64,000 nucleotides of DNA from Branchiostoma belcheri (taxonomy: Eukaryota; Chordata; Leptocardii; Amphioxiformes; Branchiostomatidae): NCBI RefSeq assembly GCF_001625305.1, contig NW_017803943.1, forward strand, positions 1,693,989-1,757,988. The letters run 5' to 3'. A program made the translations under genes and the position numbers. The notes under the pieces were generated by a model. That model saw only the letters and a program-made list of their open reading frames with translations. It ran no database searches and was not told the DNA's origin. Within the stretch, counting starts at the first letter, position 1; the number at the start of each line of letters is the position of its first letter. Below are positions 1 through 8,055 of the stretch, piece after piece.

Positions 1-1
1 A

Positions 2-2206
2 CTTCTATCAATCCTCGCAGTAAGAGGGTATGGATTTGATGTTCTCTTAGCTACTAAACTATCACCTCTTGATCATTCTGCGGTTAAAACTTTGGCCCTG
101 ATAAAAGGTAAAATCACAGATGTAGGAAACAACACCCTGGTGGGGTTTACTCGTTTACAGATACTGTTCTTAGATTTCAACAGGTTAACACACATCAAGC
201 AGACCTGGTTTGATGACCCAACTTTGCTCGATTCGCTGTCTTTGACAAACAACCTAATCAGGAAGATAGATCCAGGGAGTTTCAAGCACTTAGCTCGCCT
301 TAGAATGTTGAACCTTGAAAACAACTTGTTGCACATTCTAGACCCCGCCTGGCTTGTTGGAATGGACACACTGAGGTTCTTGCACTTAGGGTCAAATAAA
401 ATCAAAAGAATTGCCCCAAGTCAATTCCACTCCCCGAGTTTGTTCTGTCTGGATCTGCTGGGAAACCATCTATCTGAACTAGACAGGGCAGCGTTAAGGG
501 GGCTAACGATACTCCCAATATTGCGTATGAGCAGTGACAGGTTGGTGCCTGTCCATGGTAGTACACCACAAAGAATGGCGTGGAGGCTAGATTTGTATAC
601 CGACAATACTGGCAGTAACATAGAAAACCGGTCAAAAAGTTGGACTCTAGTTGTCGAGGTGCCCAAATACAGCTTCTGTTTTGCGTACGATGTGGATCTG
701 AGAGAGTATTCTGTTGAATGGATTTTTCACTCATCGGGTAATATAAGCTACATCCCAACATCGAGCTTTATCCGGCCTGGTACATGTGGTGAGAGGAATC
801 TTTCTTTCAGTAAGGCCTCCATTCATCCCCCTATCGTTGTCATTGCTACTGATGTCTCCCCAGTGCGCACACAGGAGAGATCGGACATGGTAGATCAGTG
901 CAGGCAGGTGTGGGAACATGACAAAGGCGTTACAGTGGCCGTGGGGGATAACTCAGTCATTCAACTGGTTAGCATCGGGGCAACCGCAACAAATGTTGCC
1001 ATGGCTCTTGGCAAAAAGCGCATCACACAGACAAATGCTACCCGCGACAACACAAAGAACATAACCTGCATTCTGTTTAGCAAAGACAATTACACGAAGT
1101 TGTTTTTTACGACTCCCAGGGTAGAAACTGAATCTCAGATTGATACTGATCTGACATCTCACTCTCACTCTAACACTACAGATGAATCTTCTGGACCAAG
1201 GAACAAATCTCCAGCACCTTCCACTCCAGAAAATTTGCATGTTCTTGTCTCAGTTGCTGTTCCAGTAGTAGTTCTGGTGTCGTCAGGCCTTGTATCTGTA
1301 GCTGTAGCACTGAAGTTGAGATTCCACAAAGTGCAGTACAACAGAGACACCCGCAGAGCCGCTGCGCATGCCTCCTCAGCGTTGCGTAGGTCAGCTTCCT
1401 TACCTGCCTTAAGATATACAAAGAAGGAGGTCCAGGAAGATTCAGCTTCTTGTAAGTCATTACCTGCTGATCTCTATTCCACTGAGTCTACTTATAGCGT
1501 GATCCCAGATAATGTAGCCGCTGCTCAGCGGCCTCTACCTGACTTTCCACACAATTACTCAGACATTCCAGATGCTGAACATTCTGCTCATCTAGATCAG
1601 TCTCACACTTATTGTGATATTCCGGATGATGATGATAAAGGGACTAATTCCTTCTATGCTGCTGGTGCAGACCTATCACTCTGTATTGAAAATACTCCAT
1701 ATGGTATTAGTGATGATCTTAATCGACCAGTTTCTACATTGCGTTATCATCACCCTGTAGCTCGCAGACAAACTGCTGTGTATGGTACAGACATAGAGGC
1801 GAGAGGCCATCGCATCAGTATATACGGGAAAGAAGCAAATGCCAACAGGCAGCAAAGGAGACAGGGACTGTGTAGGACGCATAACACACTACTCTCTGCC
1901 TCTTTGCCCGTCACTCTACCCAATACCCACTGGCCATGGAAGATCCCAGGGGAGGGAACCGGTAACACACCTCGGCGTGTGTCCCTCACACTACCTAACA
2001 CCTACTGGCCATGGGACATCCCAGGGGAGGGGACCCGTAACACACCAAGGCGTGCGTCCCTCCCCACCGTCACACTACCTAACACCTACTGGCCATGGGA
2101 GATCCCAGGTCAAGGAACCCGTAACACACCACGGCGTGCGTCCCTCCCCACCGTCACACTACCTAACACCTACTGGCCATGGGAGATCCCAGGGGAGGGA
2201 ACATGA
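2..2206 (+). CDS. LRR single-pass receptor, tandem copy 1 (5' end outside window)
   Basis: The frame is open from base 2 and aligns from its first codons with residues ~93 onward of the neighbour at 3433, so the N-terminus and signal peptide lie before the window. It is not a gene starting at the TTG at 92. Order: about six 23-24-residue leucine-rich repeats (LxxLxLxxN type, to ~nt 530), a Cys-containing ectodomain with several N-x-S/T sites, one hydrophobic transmembrane stretch (~nt 1240-1315), a short basic stop-transfer, and a tail with repeated tyrosine motifs (STYSVIPDN, NYSDIPDA, TYCDIPDDDD). The C-terminus is an 84-bp coding minisatellite read as TYWPWEIPGEGTRNTPRRAS-type units. No introns are visible. 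A cell-surface receptor role follows from architecture; the ligand is unknown. It is clearly paralogous to the next gene. Confidence 0.8.
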   Translation, partial: LLSILAVRGYGFDVLLATKLSPLDHSAVKTLALIKGKITDVGNNTLVGFTRLQILFLDFNRLTHIKQTWFDDPTLLDSLSLTNNLIRKIDPGSFKHLARLRMLNLENNLLHILDPAWLVGMDTLRFLHLGSNKIKRIAPSQFHSPSLFCLDLLGNHLSELDRAALRGLTILPILRMSSDRLVPVHGSTPQRMAWRLDLYTDNTGSNIENRSKSWTLVVEVPKYSFCFAYDVDLREYSVEWIFHSSGNISYIPTSSFIRPGTCGERNLSFSKASIHPPIVVIATDVSPVRTQERSDMVDQCRQVWEHDKGVTVAVGDNSVIQLVSIGATATNVAMALGKKRITQTNATRDNTKNITCILFSKDNYTKLFFTTPRVETESQIDTDLTSHSHSNTTDESSGPRNKSPAPSTPENLHVLVSVAVPVVVLVSSGLVSVAVALKLRFHKVQYNRDTRRAAAHASSALRRSASLPALRYTKKEVQEDSASCKSLPADLYSTESTYSVIPDNVAAAQRPLPDFPHNYSDIPDAEHSAHLDQSHTYCDIPDDDDKGTNSFYAAGADLSLCIENTPYGISDDLNRPVSTLRYHHPVARRQTAVYGTDIEARGHRISIYGKEANANRQQRRQGLCRTHNTLLSASLPVTLPNTHWPWKIPGEGTGNTPRRVSLTLPNTYWPWDIPGEGTRNTPRRASLPTVTLPNTYWPWEIPGQGTRNTPRRASLPTVTLPNTYWPWEIPGEGT
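1906..2206 (+). repeat. Coding minisatellite, 84-bp unit (copy 1)
   Basis: About four units of 75-84 bp, each carrying the core ctactggccatggga, form the 3' end of the coding frame. The unit is 28 codons long and has no stop in at least two frames. The last unit ends in an early TGA after GEGT. Confidence 0.85.
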
Positions 2207-2476
2207 AACACATCGCGGCGTGTGTCTCACTACATACTCAAGCATTCTAAAAATACAGCTGTAATATAATATTCGATTCTACCAAAAAGGCAAGTTGTAA
2301 AGAAGGTGCTGAAACGAAAATGCGACACTGATTATACCCACTCGCTTTGACGTTGTGAACCAATTCGAAAACCTAAATAACAATCTCAATAGATTATCAA
2401 AATTTAGCAACCCTTTTACGACAAGATTTTTTACTCTCACCACAGGGCATACAAAACTAAGCATTAAAGGACAAAA
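2207..2476. other. 3' flank of LRR copy 1
   Basis: AT-rich non-coding sequence. I see no gene or repeat apart from weak similarity to the flank after the second LRR gene. Confidence 0.5.
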
Positions 2477-2822
2477 ATACTTTCCATAAAATTGCTTTTT
2501 AGCCATCAATAACAAAACAATCATAGTTTTAACACTTTTGTACCTACAAGACATCTGTACCTACAAGACATATGATACAACAGGATAAACAGTCTTGAGA
2601 ATGTGCAAACAACTTATTGCTTTTGTCAGCTACTTGATAACACTAGCCGTTTGGTTCAGTCAGCAATGCAGGCAATTCGATAACCTTGAGCATTGTAAAA
2701 AAAAAGCAAAAAGTTCTAGCTAGTTTACAGGTCTCAGATTGGTCTGGGCATCAAGGAGTGCTGCAGAATGTATGCAATACCGGTAATGATTTCAATATGT
2801 TAAACGGTCGCCCAAGTGTCTT
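2477..2822. repeat. Left half of uncollapsed 346-bp overlap
   Basis: This stretch is repeated almost base for base at 2824-3170, with only a one- or two-base difference near the start. The two are separated by a single N. The pattern is that of two contig ends that overlap but were not merged, so the true spacing between the two LRR genes is probably about 350 bp shorter. Confidence 0.85.
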
Positions 2823-2823
2823 N
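2823..2823. other. Assembly gap (single N)
   Basis: One unknown base lies exactly between two copies of the same 346-bp sequence. Confidence 0.99.
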
Positions 2824-3170
2824 ATACTTTCCATAAAATTGCTTGTTTAGCCATCAATAACAAAACAATCATAGTTTTAACACTTTTGTACCTACAAGAC
2901 ATCTGTACCTACAAGACATATGATACAACAGGATAAACAGTCTTGAGAATGTGCAAACAACTTATTGCTTTTGTCAGCTACTTGATAACACTAGCCGTTT
3001 GGTTCAGTCAGCAATGCAGGCAATTCGATAACCTTGAGCATTGTAAAAAAAAAGCAAAAAGTTCTAGCTAGTTTACAGGTCTCAGATTGGTCTGGGCATC
3101 AAGGAGTGCTGCAGAATGTATGCAATACCGGTAATGATTTCAATATGTTAAACGGTCGCCCAAGTGTCTT
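2824..3170. repeat. Right half of uncollapsed 346-bp overlap
   Basis: Repeats 2477-2822. It then continues into the unique 5' flank of the second LRR gene. Confidence 0.85.
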
Positions 3171-3432
3171 CTTATTGTTTTTACCCGACGACCTTCGATT
3201 AGCCAGACTAATCTAAGGATAAGCTATCAGAACATTTAAAAGAGCAGGTTGGCTCTGAAGTAGATCCAGAATGAAATTTGGTACCGTACTGATTTGGCAT
3301 GCATTCTAAAAGTTGTCGAAATACAGACCGATACGCCAAGAATGAGCAGCCTCTTGTCAGCGGGATAGAAGGTAAGACAAGTAGAAGGGTAAGTGACAAA
3401 TCTGTTCAGTCTTATAGAATGGAAGCCAAAGT
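3171..3432 (+). promoter_or_regulatory. 5' flank of LRR copy 2
   Basis: This non-coding sequence directly precedes the ATG at 3433. It is recognisably similar to 6840-7035, which lies after the gene, so the same upstream segment has been duplicated within the cluster. I see no convincing TATA box. Confidence 0.45.
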
Positions 3433-5928
3433 ATGTACTTAAGATCCATTTTGTCCAAACATGCAGCCATACTGCTGCTCTTGGCATTTGGCTATGGCTG
3501 TGCAGGATTTGATGGACCCTCTTCTACTCAATGTAGCATAGCTCGCGATCGGTGGTTATCATGTGCACCTTTCGCCAAAAATATGACAATACCTCGTTTT
3601 CCACTTCGCTTGGGGATTTGTGTGATGTGCAAGGACTTGAATGGAAGTACTAGTGTTGCTACTAGAAACCCTTTTCATGTTGTTAAGCGCTCCTCTCCAT
3701 CAACGCTGGCAATAAGAGGCTATCGATTTGATGTTCTCTCGGCCGCTAAACTATCACCTCTGGATCATTCTGTGGTTCAACATTTGGCGCTGATAGAAGG
3801 TAAAATCACAGATGTAGGAAACAACACCCTGCTGGGGTTTACTGATTTACTGATGCTGTTCTTAGATTTCAACAGGTTAACACACATCAAGCAGACCTGG
3901 TTTGCTGACATAATTTCGCTCGATTCGCTGTTTTTGACAAACAACCTGATCAGGCAGATCGAGCCAGGTAGTTTCAAGCACTTAGCTCACCTTAGAATGT
4001 TGAACCTTGAAAACAACTTGTTGCACATTTTAGACCCCGCCTGGCTTGTTGGAATGGACACACTGAGGTTCTTGCACTTGGGGTCAAATAAAATCAAAAG
4101 AATTGCCCCAAGTCAATTCCACTCCCCGAGTTTGCTGTGTTTGGATCTGCTTGGAAACCATCTATCTGTACTAGACATAGCAGCGTTAAGGGGGCTGACG
4201 ATACTCTCAATGTTGCATATGAGCAGCGACAGGTTGGTGTCTGTCCATGATGCAACGTCACAAAGAATGGCGTGGAGACTAGATCTTTATACCGACAATA
4301 CTGGCAATAACATAGAAACCTGGTCAAGGAGCTGGACTCTAGTTGTTGGGGTGCCCAAATATAGCTTCAGTTTTGTGTACAATATGGAGCTGAGAGAGCA
4401 TTCTGTTGAATGGATTTTTCACTCATCGGGTAATATAAGTTACATCCCAAGATCGAGCATAATCGGGCCTGGTACATGTGGTGTGAAGGATCATTCTTTG
4501 AGTAAGACCTCTATTCATTTACCTGTCGTTGTCATTGCTACTGATGTCTCCCCAGCACGCACACAGGAGAGATCGGACATGGTAGATCAGTGCAGGCAGG
4601 TGTGGGAACATGACAAGGGCGTTACAGTGGCCATGGGAGATAACTCAGTCATTCAACTGGTTAGCATCGGGGCAACCGCAACAAATGTTGCCATGGCACT
4701 TGGCAACAAGCGCATCACACAAACAAATGCTACCCACGACAATACAAAGAACATAAGCTGCATTCTGTTCAAAAATGGTAACTACACGGAGTCGTTCTTT
4801 ACGACTCCCAGGGTAGAAACTGAACCCCAGGTGTTAGTCACCACCCATAGAATCGATACAAGGAATCAGTCTCCAGCTCCTCCCACTCTGGGCAATTGGC
4901 ATGGTCTTGTCTCAGTTGTTGTTCCAGCAGTAGTTGTTGTTGTCTTATCAGGCCTTGCATCTGTAGCACTCAAGTTGAGATTGCACAAAGTGCAGTACAA
5001 CAGAGACACCCGCAGAGCCGCTGCCTCCTCAGCGTTGCGTAGCTCAGCGTTGCGTAGGTCAGCTTCTCTACCTGCCTTAAGATGTACAAAGAAGGAGGTC
5101 CAGGAAGATTCAGCTTCTTGTAAGTCATTACCTGCTGTTCTCGTTTCCACTGAGTCTACTTATTGCGTGATCCCAGATAATGTAGCCGCTTCACAGCGAC
5201 CTCTTCCTCCTTTTCCACCTATCTACTCAGACATTCCAGATGCTGCAGCTGCTGCTCATTTATATCAGTCACACACTTATTGTGACATTCCGGATGATGA
5301 TGATAAAGAGACTAATTCCCTCTATGCTGCCGGTGCAGACCTATCACTCTGTATTGAAAATACTCCATATGGTAATAGTGAAGAACTTAATCGACCAGTT
5401 TCTACATTGCGTCATCATCACCCTGTAGCTCGCAGACACACTGCTGTGTATGGTACAGACATAGAGGCGAGAGACCATCGCATCGTATATACGGGACAGA
5501 GGCAAATGCTAACAGGCAGCAAAAAAGGCAGGCACATGGACTGGGTAGGACGCATAACACTCTTCTCCATGCGTCTCTGCCCATCACTCTTCCCAATACA
5601 TACTGGCCATGGGAGATCCCAGGGGAGGGAACCCGTAACACACCACGGCGTGCGTCACATCCCCTCACACTACCTAACACCTACTGGCCATGGGAGATCC
5701 CAGGGGAGGGAACCCGTAACATACCACGGCGTGCGTCACTCCCCACCGTCACAGGACCTAACACCTACTGGCCATGGGAGATCCCAGGGGAGGGAACACC
5801 TAACACACCAAGGCCTGCGTGCCTCCCTACCGCCACACTACCCAACACCTACTGGCCATGGGAGATCCCAGGGGGAGAAAAACCGTAACACACCACGGCG
5901 TGCGTCCCTTCCCACAACTGTAAAATAG
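3433..5928 (+). CDS. LRR single-pass receptor, tandem copy 2 (complete, 831 aa)
   Basis: The ATG at 3433 is followed by a basic then hydrophobic signal peptide (residues ~1-25, ILLLLAFGYGCAG). A Cys-rich N-cap (~34-70) and about six LRRs (~118-275) follow. The membrane-proximal ectodomain has N-glycosylation sites. A single Val-rich transmembrane helix spans ~491-515. The cytoplasmic tail carries tyrosines in Y-x-(V/D)-I-P-D context at Y577, Y598 and Y616, plus NTPYG at 646. STYCVI fits the loose ITIM pattern S-x-Y-x-x-I; the other two fit only Y-x-x-I, so SH2 docking is an inference. Near nt 5484 one base is missing relative to copy 1. The C-terminal minisatellite is therefore read in another frame, and an extra base near 5875 returns it to the copy-1 frame. 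It appears intronless. Confidence 0.85.
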   Translation: MYLRSILSKHAAILLLLAFGYGCAGFDGPSSTQCSIARDRWLSCAPFAKNMTIPRFPLRLGICVMCKDLNGSTSVATRNPFHVVKRSSPSTLAIRGYRFDVLSAAKLSPLDHSVVQHLALIEGKITDVGNNTLLGFTDLLMLFLDFNRLTHIKQTWFADIISLDSLFLTNNLIRQIEPGSFKHLAHLRMLNLENNLLHILDPAWLVGMDTLRFLHLGSNKIKRIAPSQFHSPSLLCLDLLGNHLSVLDIAALRGLTILSMLHMSSDRLVSVHDATSQRMAWRLDLYTDNTGNNIETWSRSWTLVVGVPKYSFSFVYNMELREHSVEWIFHSSGNISYIPRSSIIGPGTCGVKDHSLSKTSIHLPVVVIATDVSPARTQERSDMVDQCRQVWEHDKGVTVAMGDNSVIQLVSIGATATNVAMALGNKRITQTNATHDNTKNISCILFKNGNYTESFFTTPRVETEPQVLVTTHRIDTRNQSPAPPTLGNWHGLVSVVVPAVVVVVLSGLASVALKLRLHKVQYNRDTRRAAASSALRSSALRRSASLPALRCTKKEVQEDSASCKSLPAVLVSTESTYCVIPDNVAASQRPLPPFPPIYSDIPDAAAAAHLYQSHTYCDIPDDDDKETNSLYAAGADLSLCIENTPYGNSEELNRPVSTLRHHHPVARRHTAVYGTDIEARDHRIVYTGQRQMLTGSKKGRHMDWVGRITLFSMRLCPSLFPIHTGHGRSQGREPVTHHGVRHIPSHYLTPTGHGRSQGREPVTYHGVRHSPPSQDLTPTGHGRSQGREHLTHQGLRASLPPHYPTPTGHGRSQGEKNRNTPRRASLPTTVK
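5585..5905 (+). repeat. Coding minisatellite, 84-bp unit (copy 2, shifted frame)
   Basis: Four units of 81-84 bp with the same DNA core as in copy 1 are here translated as HYLTPTGHGRSQGREPVT-type peptides. The last unit carries an extra base that returns to the RNTPRRASLP reading. Confidence 0.85.
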
Positions 5929-7041
5929 ATTTTGACATTCAGTGATCTTCTGGCGATCAAAAACATTCAGCCAAGGTCTGAAAGGGCGACGACAACCCCG
6001 TGAAGATTTGGAAAGAGAGTGATTCTCTGCAAAAAAATAGTACAATCGTAATATTTTGCAATGAAACATCAAATTACTTTCCATACAGTTGCTTTCCTAG
6101 CCATTGAACAGGTATAACATCAACAATCTTGCAGAAACAATACATATACAGTATACAACGCAGTCATGCACACACAGCCTTGAACACTTGTGCAAACAAC
6201 TGATTGCTTTCGTCAACTACTTGGTAACATTAGTTTAGGCATTAGGGACATTTTAATTTAATCAACGAAGCAGACATTTTAATCACCTTGGGCACAAGCG
6301 CAAATTATAACTAGCGAAAGGCCAGTTTACAAGTCTTATATTAGTCTGGGTATCATCAAGGACATTCTGGTGATGGAAGCTCCTTGATATCATCGAGTGC
6401 TGCAGTATGTTTGCAAAACTGGCAATTATTCCCAATGCGTCAAATTGCCGCCAATTGTCCTTGTGTTGTTGATACCTGATGATTCCTCAATTTGATACCC
6501 AGACTGATCTAATCAAAGTATGTTTGCAATACCGGTAATCGTATTCACTGCGTCAAATGCCGCCAATTGTCCTTGTGTTCTTCGTACCTGATGATTCCTC
6601 AATTTGATACCCAGACTTATCTAATCAAAGTACGTTTGCAATACCTGTAATCGTTTTCACTGCGTCAAATGCCGCCAATTGTCCTTGTGTTCTTCGTACC
6701 TGATGATTTTTTTATTTGATACCCTGAAAAATCCAATCAAAGTATGTCTGCAATACCAACAATCGTTTTCACTCCGTCAAATTGCCGCCAAGTGTCCTTT
6801 GTACCTGATGATTCTTCGATTTGATACCCAAACTTATCTTAACAGAACATTTAAATGAGCACGTTGCCTCCCCAAAAGATTAAATAATACTTTTGGTACT
6901 GATTCGGCTTGCAGTGCAAACTTTTCAAATTACGGACAACCACTCCAAGAAAAGATTTCAAGTGGCCATGGGCAGCCGGTTGTCAACGTTTTAGAATGTG
7001 AGGCAAGCGAAAGGGCAAGTGACAATTATTTTCAGTTTTAT
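5929..7041 (+). other. 3' flank of LRR copy 2 and relic of a third 5' flank
   Basis: The segment to ~6400 resembles the flank after copy 1. The segment ~6840-7035 resembles the sequence just upstream of the copy-2 ATG, including the AACATTTAAA-GAGCA-GTTG and AAGGGCAAGTGACAA words. No LRR coding sequence follows. The simplest reading is a third tandem unit that kept its 5' flank but lost its gene body. Confidence 0.55.
6405..6850. repeat. Tandem repeat, 112-bp period, four units
   Basis: Units begin at about 6405, 6518, 6630 and 6742, each starting GTATGTTTGCAATACC-like. They carry CTGCGTCAAATGCCGCCAA and GTACCTGATGATT. A single diverged unit is seen at ~3113-3215 before LRR copy 2, so the array grew from the cluster's own upstream region. 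Confidence 0.85.
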
Positions 7042-7076
7042 CATGGAGGTAAAAAATGACATTTTCTACCTCCATG
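7042..7076. mobile_element. 35-bp palindromic element with 7-bp flanking direct repeat
   Basis: CATGGAGGTA ... TACCTCCATG form near-perfect inverted ends around an AT-rich centre. It is flanked by GTTTTAT (7035-7041) and GTTTCAT (7077-7083). A close relative sits at 36043-36083 with its own flanking repeat. It is too short to code for anything. Confidence 0.5.
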
Positions 7077-7128
7077 GTTTCATGAACAAAAAGGAATAAG
7101 AAGCTTTGAGCTCTAGATACCCTGTGAG

Positions 7129-7130
7129 AC

Positions 7131-7163
<33 letters not shown>

Positions 7164-7290
7164 AGTCATTCGGTGTGATATAGGTAGCTGCTGCCGCGCC
7201 GTATGCCTGCAAAGCTGGTGTGTTACGCCGAAGGGCGGTTATACCGGCTATACCGATACATACACACACACACACACATTTATACCAATG
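7129..7290. repeat. (AT)n and a dispersed amphioxus-type repeat
   Basis: An AT dinucleotide run is followed by a GC-richer block containing TTACGCCGAAGGGCGGTTAT and a (CA)n tail. Related TTACGYCGAAGGGCGACTATA words occur near 23818 and 41125. I recognise this as a common lancelet short repeat, from memory only. The open frames on both strands here are by-products. Confidence 0.6.
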
Positions 7291-8055
7291 AAAGTGGTAG
7301 GAGATGTGAAAAATGGAAAAAAAATCAGAAACAAGTCCAGTCATGTACTTTCTTCCATATAATATATACATGGCATAGCCATCATGATGAGAAACAACAA
7401 TAGCAGTTTAATACCTGGTGAGAAATGATTTTTTCTATGCATTCACGATACCTGGGACTTTACAACATGGTTAATATCAAGCTCAATATACTTGTAAGTC
7501 CTCAGACATTACACTAGCAAGATTTAAATACTATCATAATTGCAGTTTTTGCATCTCCTGACATTGACTTTTCCCTACAACTAAAGTACCGACAATGTGT
7601 TGTATTGAATGGAAATCAATTTCGCTTTAAATACACAGCACCTGTCAGGCAGATTGTGTGATTGAGCATTATAGGTCATACTTATACACACTCATCATTT
7701 AATACAATTTTCTTGATGCACATCTTTGTAACATATTCTGCATCCATACATCACATCTGTCAAAAATTAGTGCCTGGGTAAAACATAACCTGGGTGCCAT
7801 CGGATTTACAAATCGGATGGTACTAAGGCTAGGAAAAACAGGCTGTCAGGAAAAAATTGGCCATGATTAGTAGGACTGGGGCCAGTAAAACACCCCAAAG
7901 CTAGCCCATGGAAAATGATCACCAGGATAATTTTTTGTCATTCTAACAGTTTTTGCAAGACCATCGTAATCAGTTCTTTTATGACTAAATACATAATTTA
8001 TGACTAAATACAGCTAGTTTGGCCTGGTTCAGGTCTTCTGAAAAGCAACTCTGGC
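7291..8055. other. Intergenic, LRR cluster to ASNA1 3' end
   Basis: AT-rich sequence with no convincing gene. It presumably includes the 3' UTR of the minus-strand ASNA1 gene. I could not fix a polyadenylation site. Confidence 0.5.

Noticed and set aside
92-2206. A separate gene starting at 92
   Set aside because: The codon at 92 is TTG and the frame is open to base 2 with continued similarity to the neighbour, so the start lies outside the window.
1839-2264. Second gene overlapping the end of LRR copy 1
   Set aside because: It is the other open frame of the 84-bp repeat. It has no independent start signal and is explained by the frame shift between paralogues.
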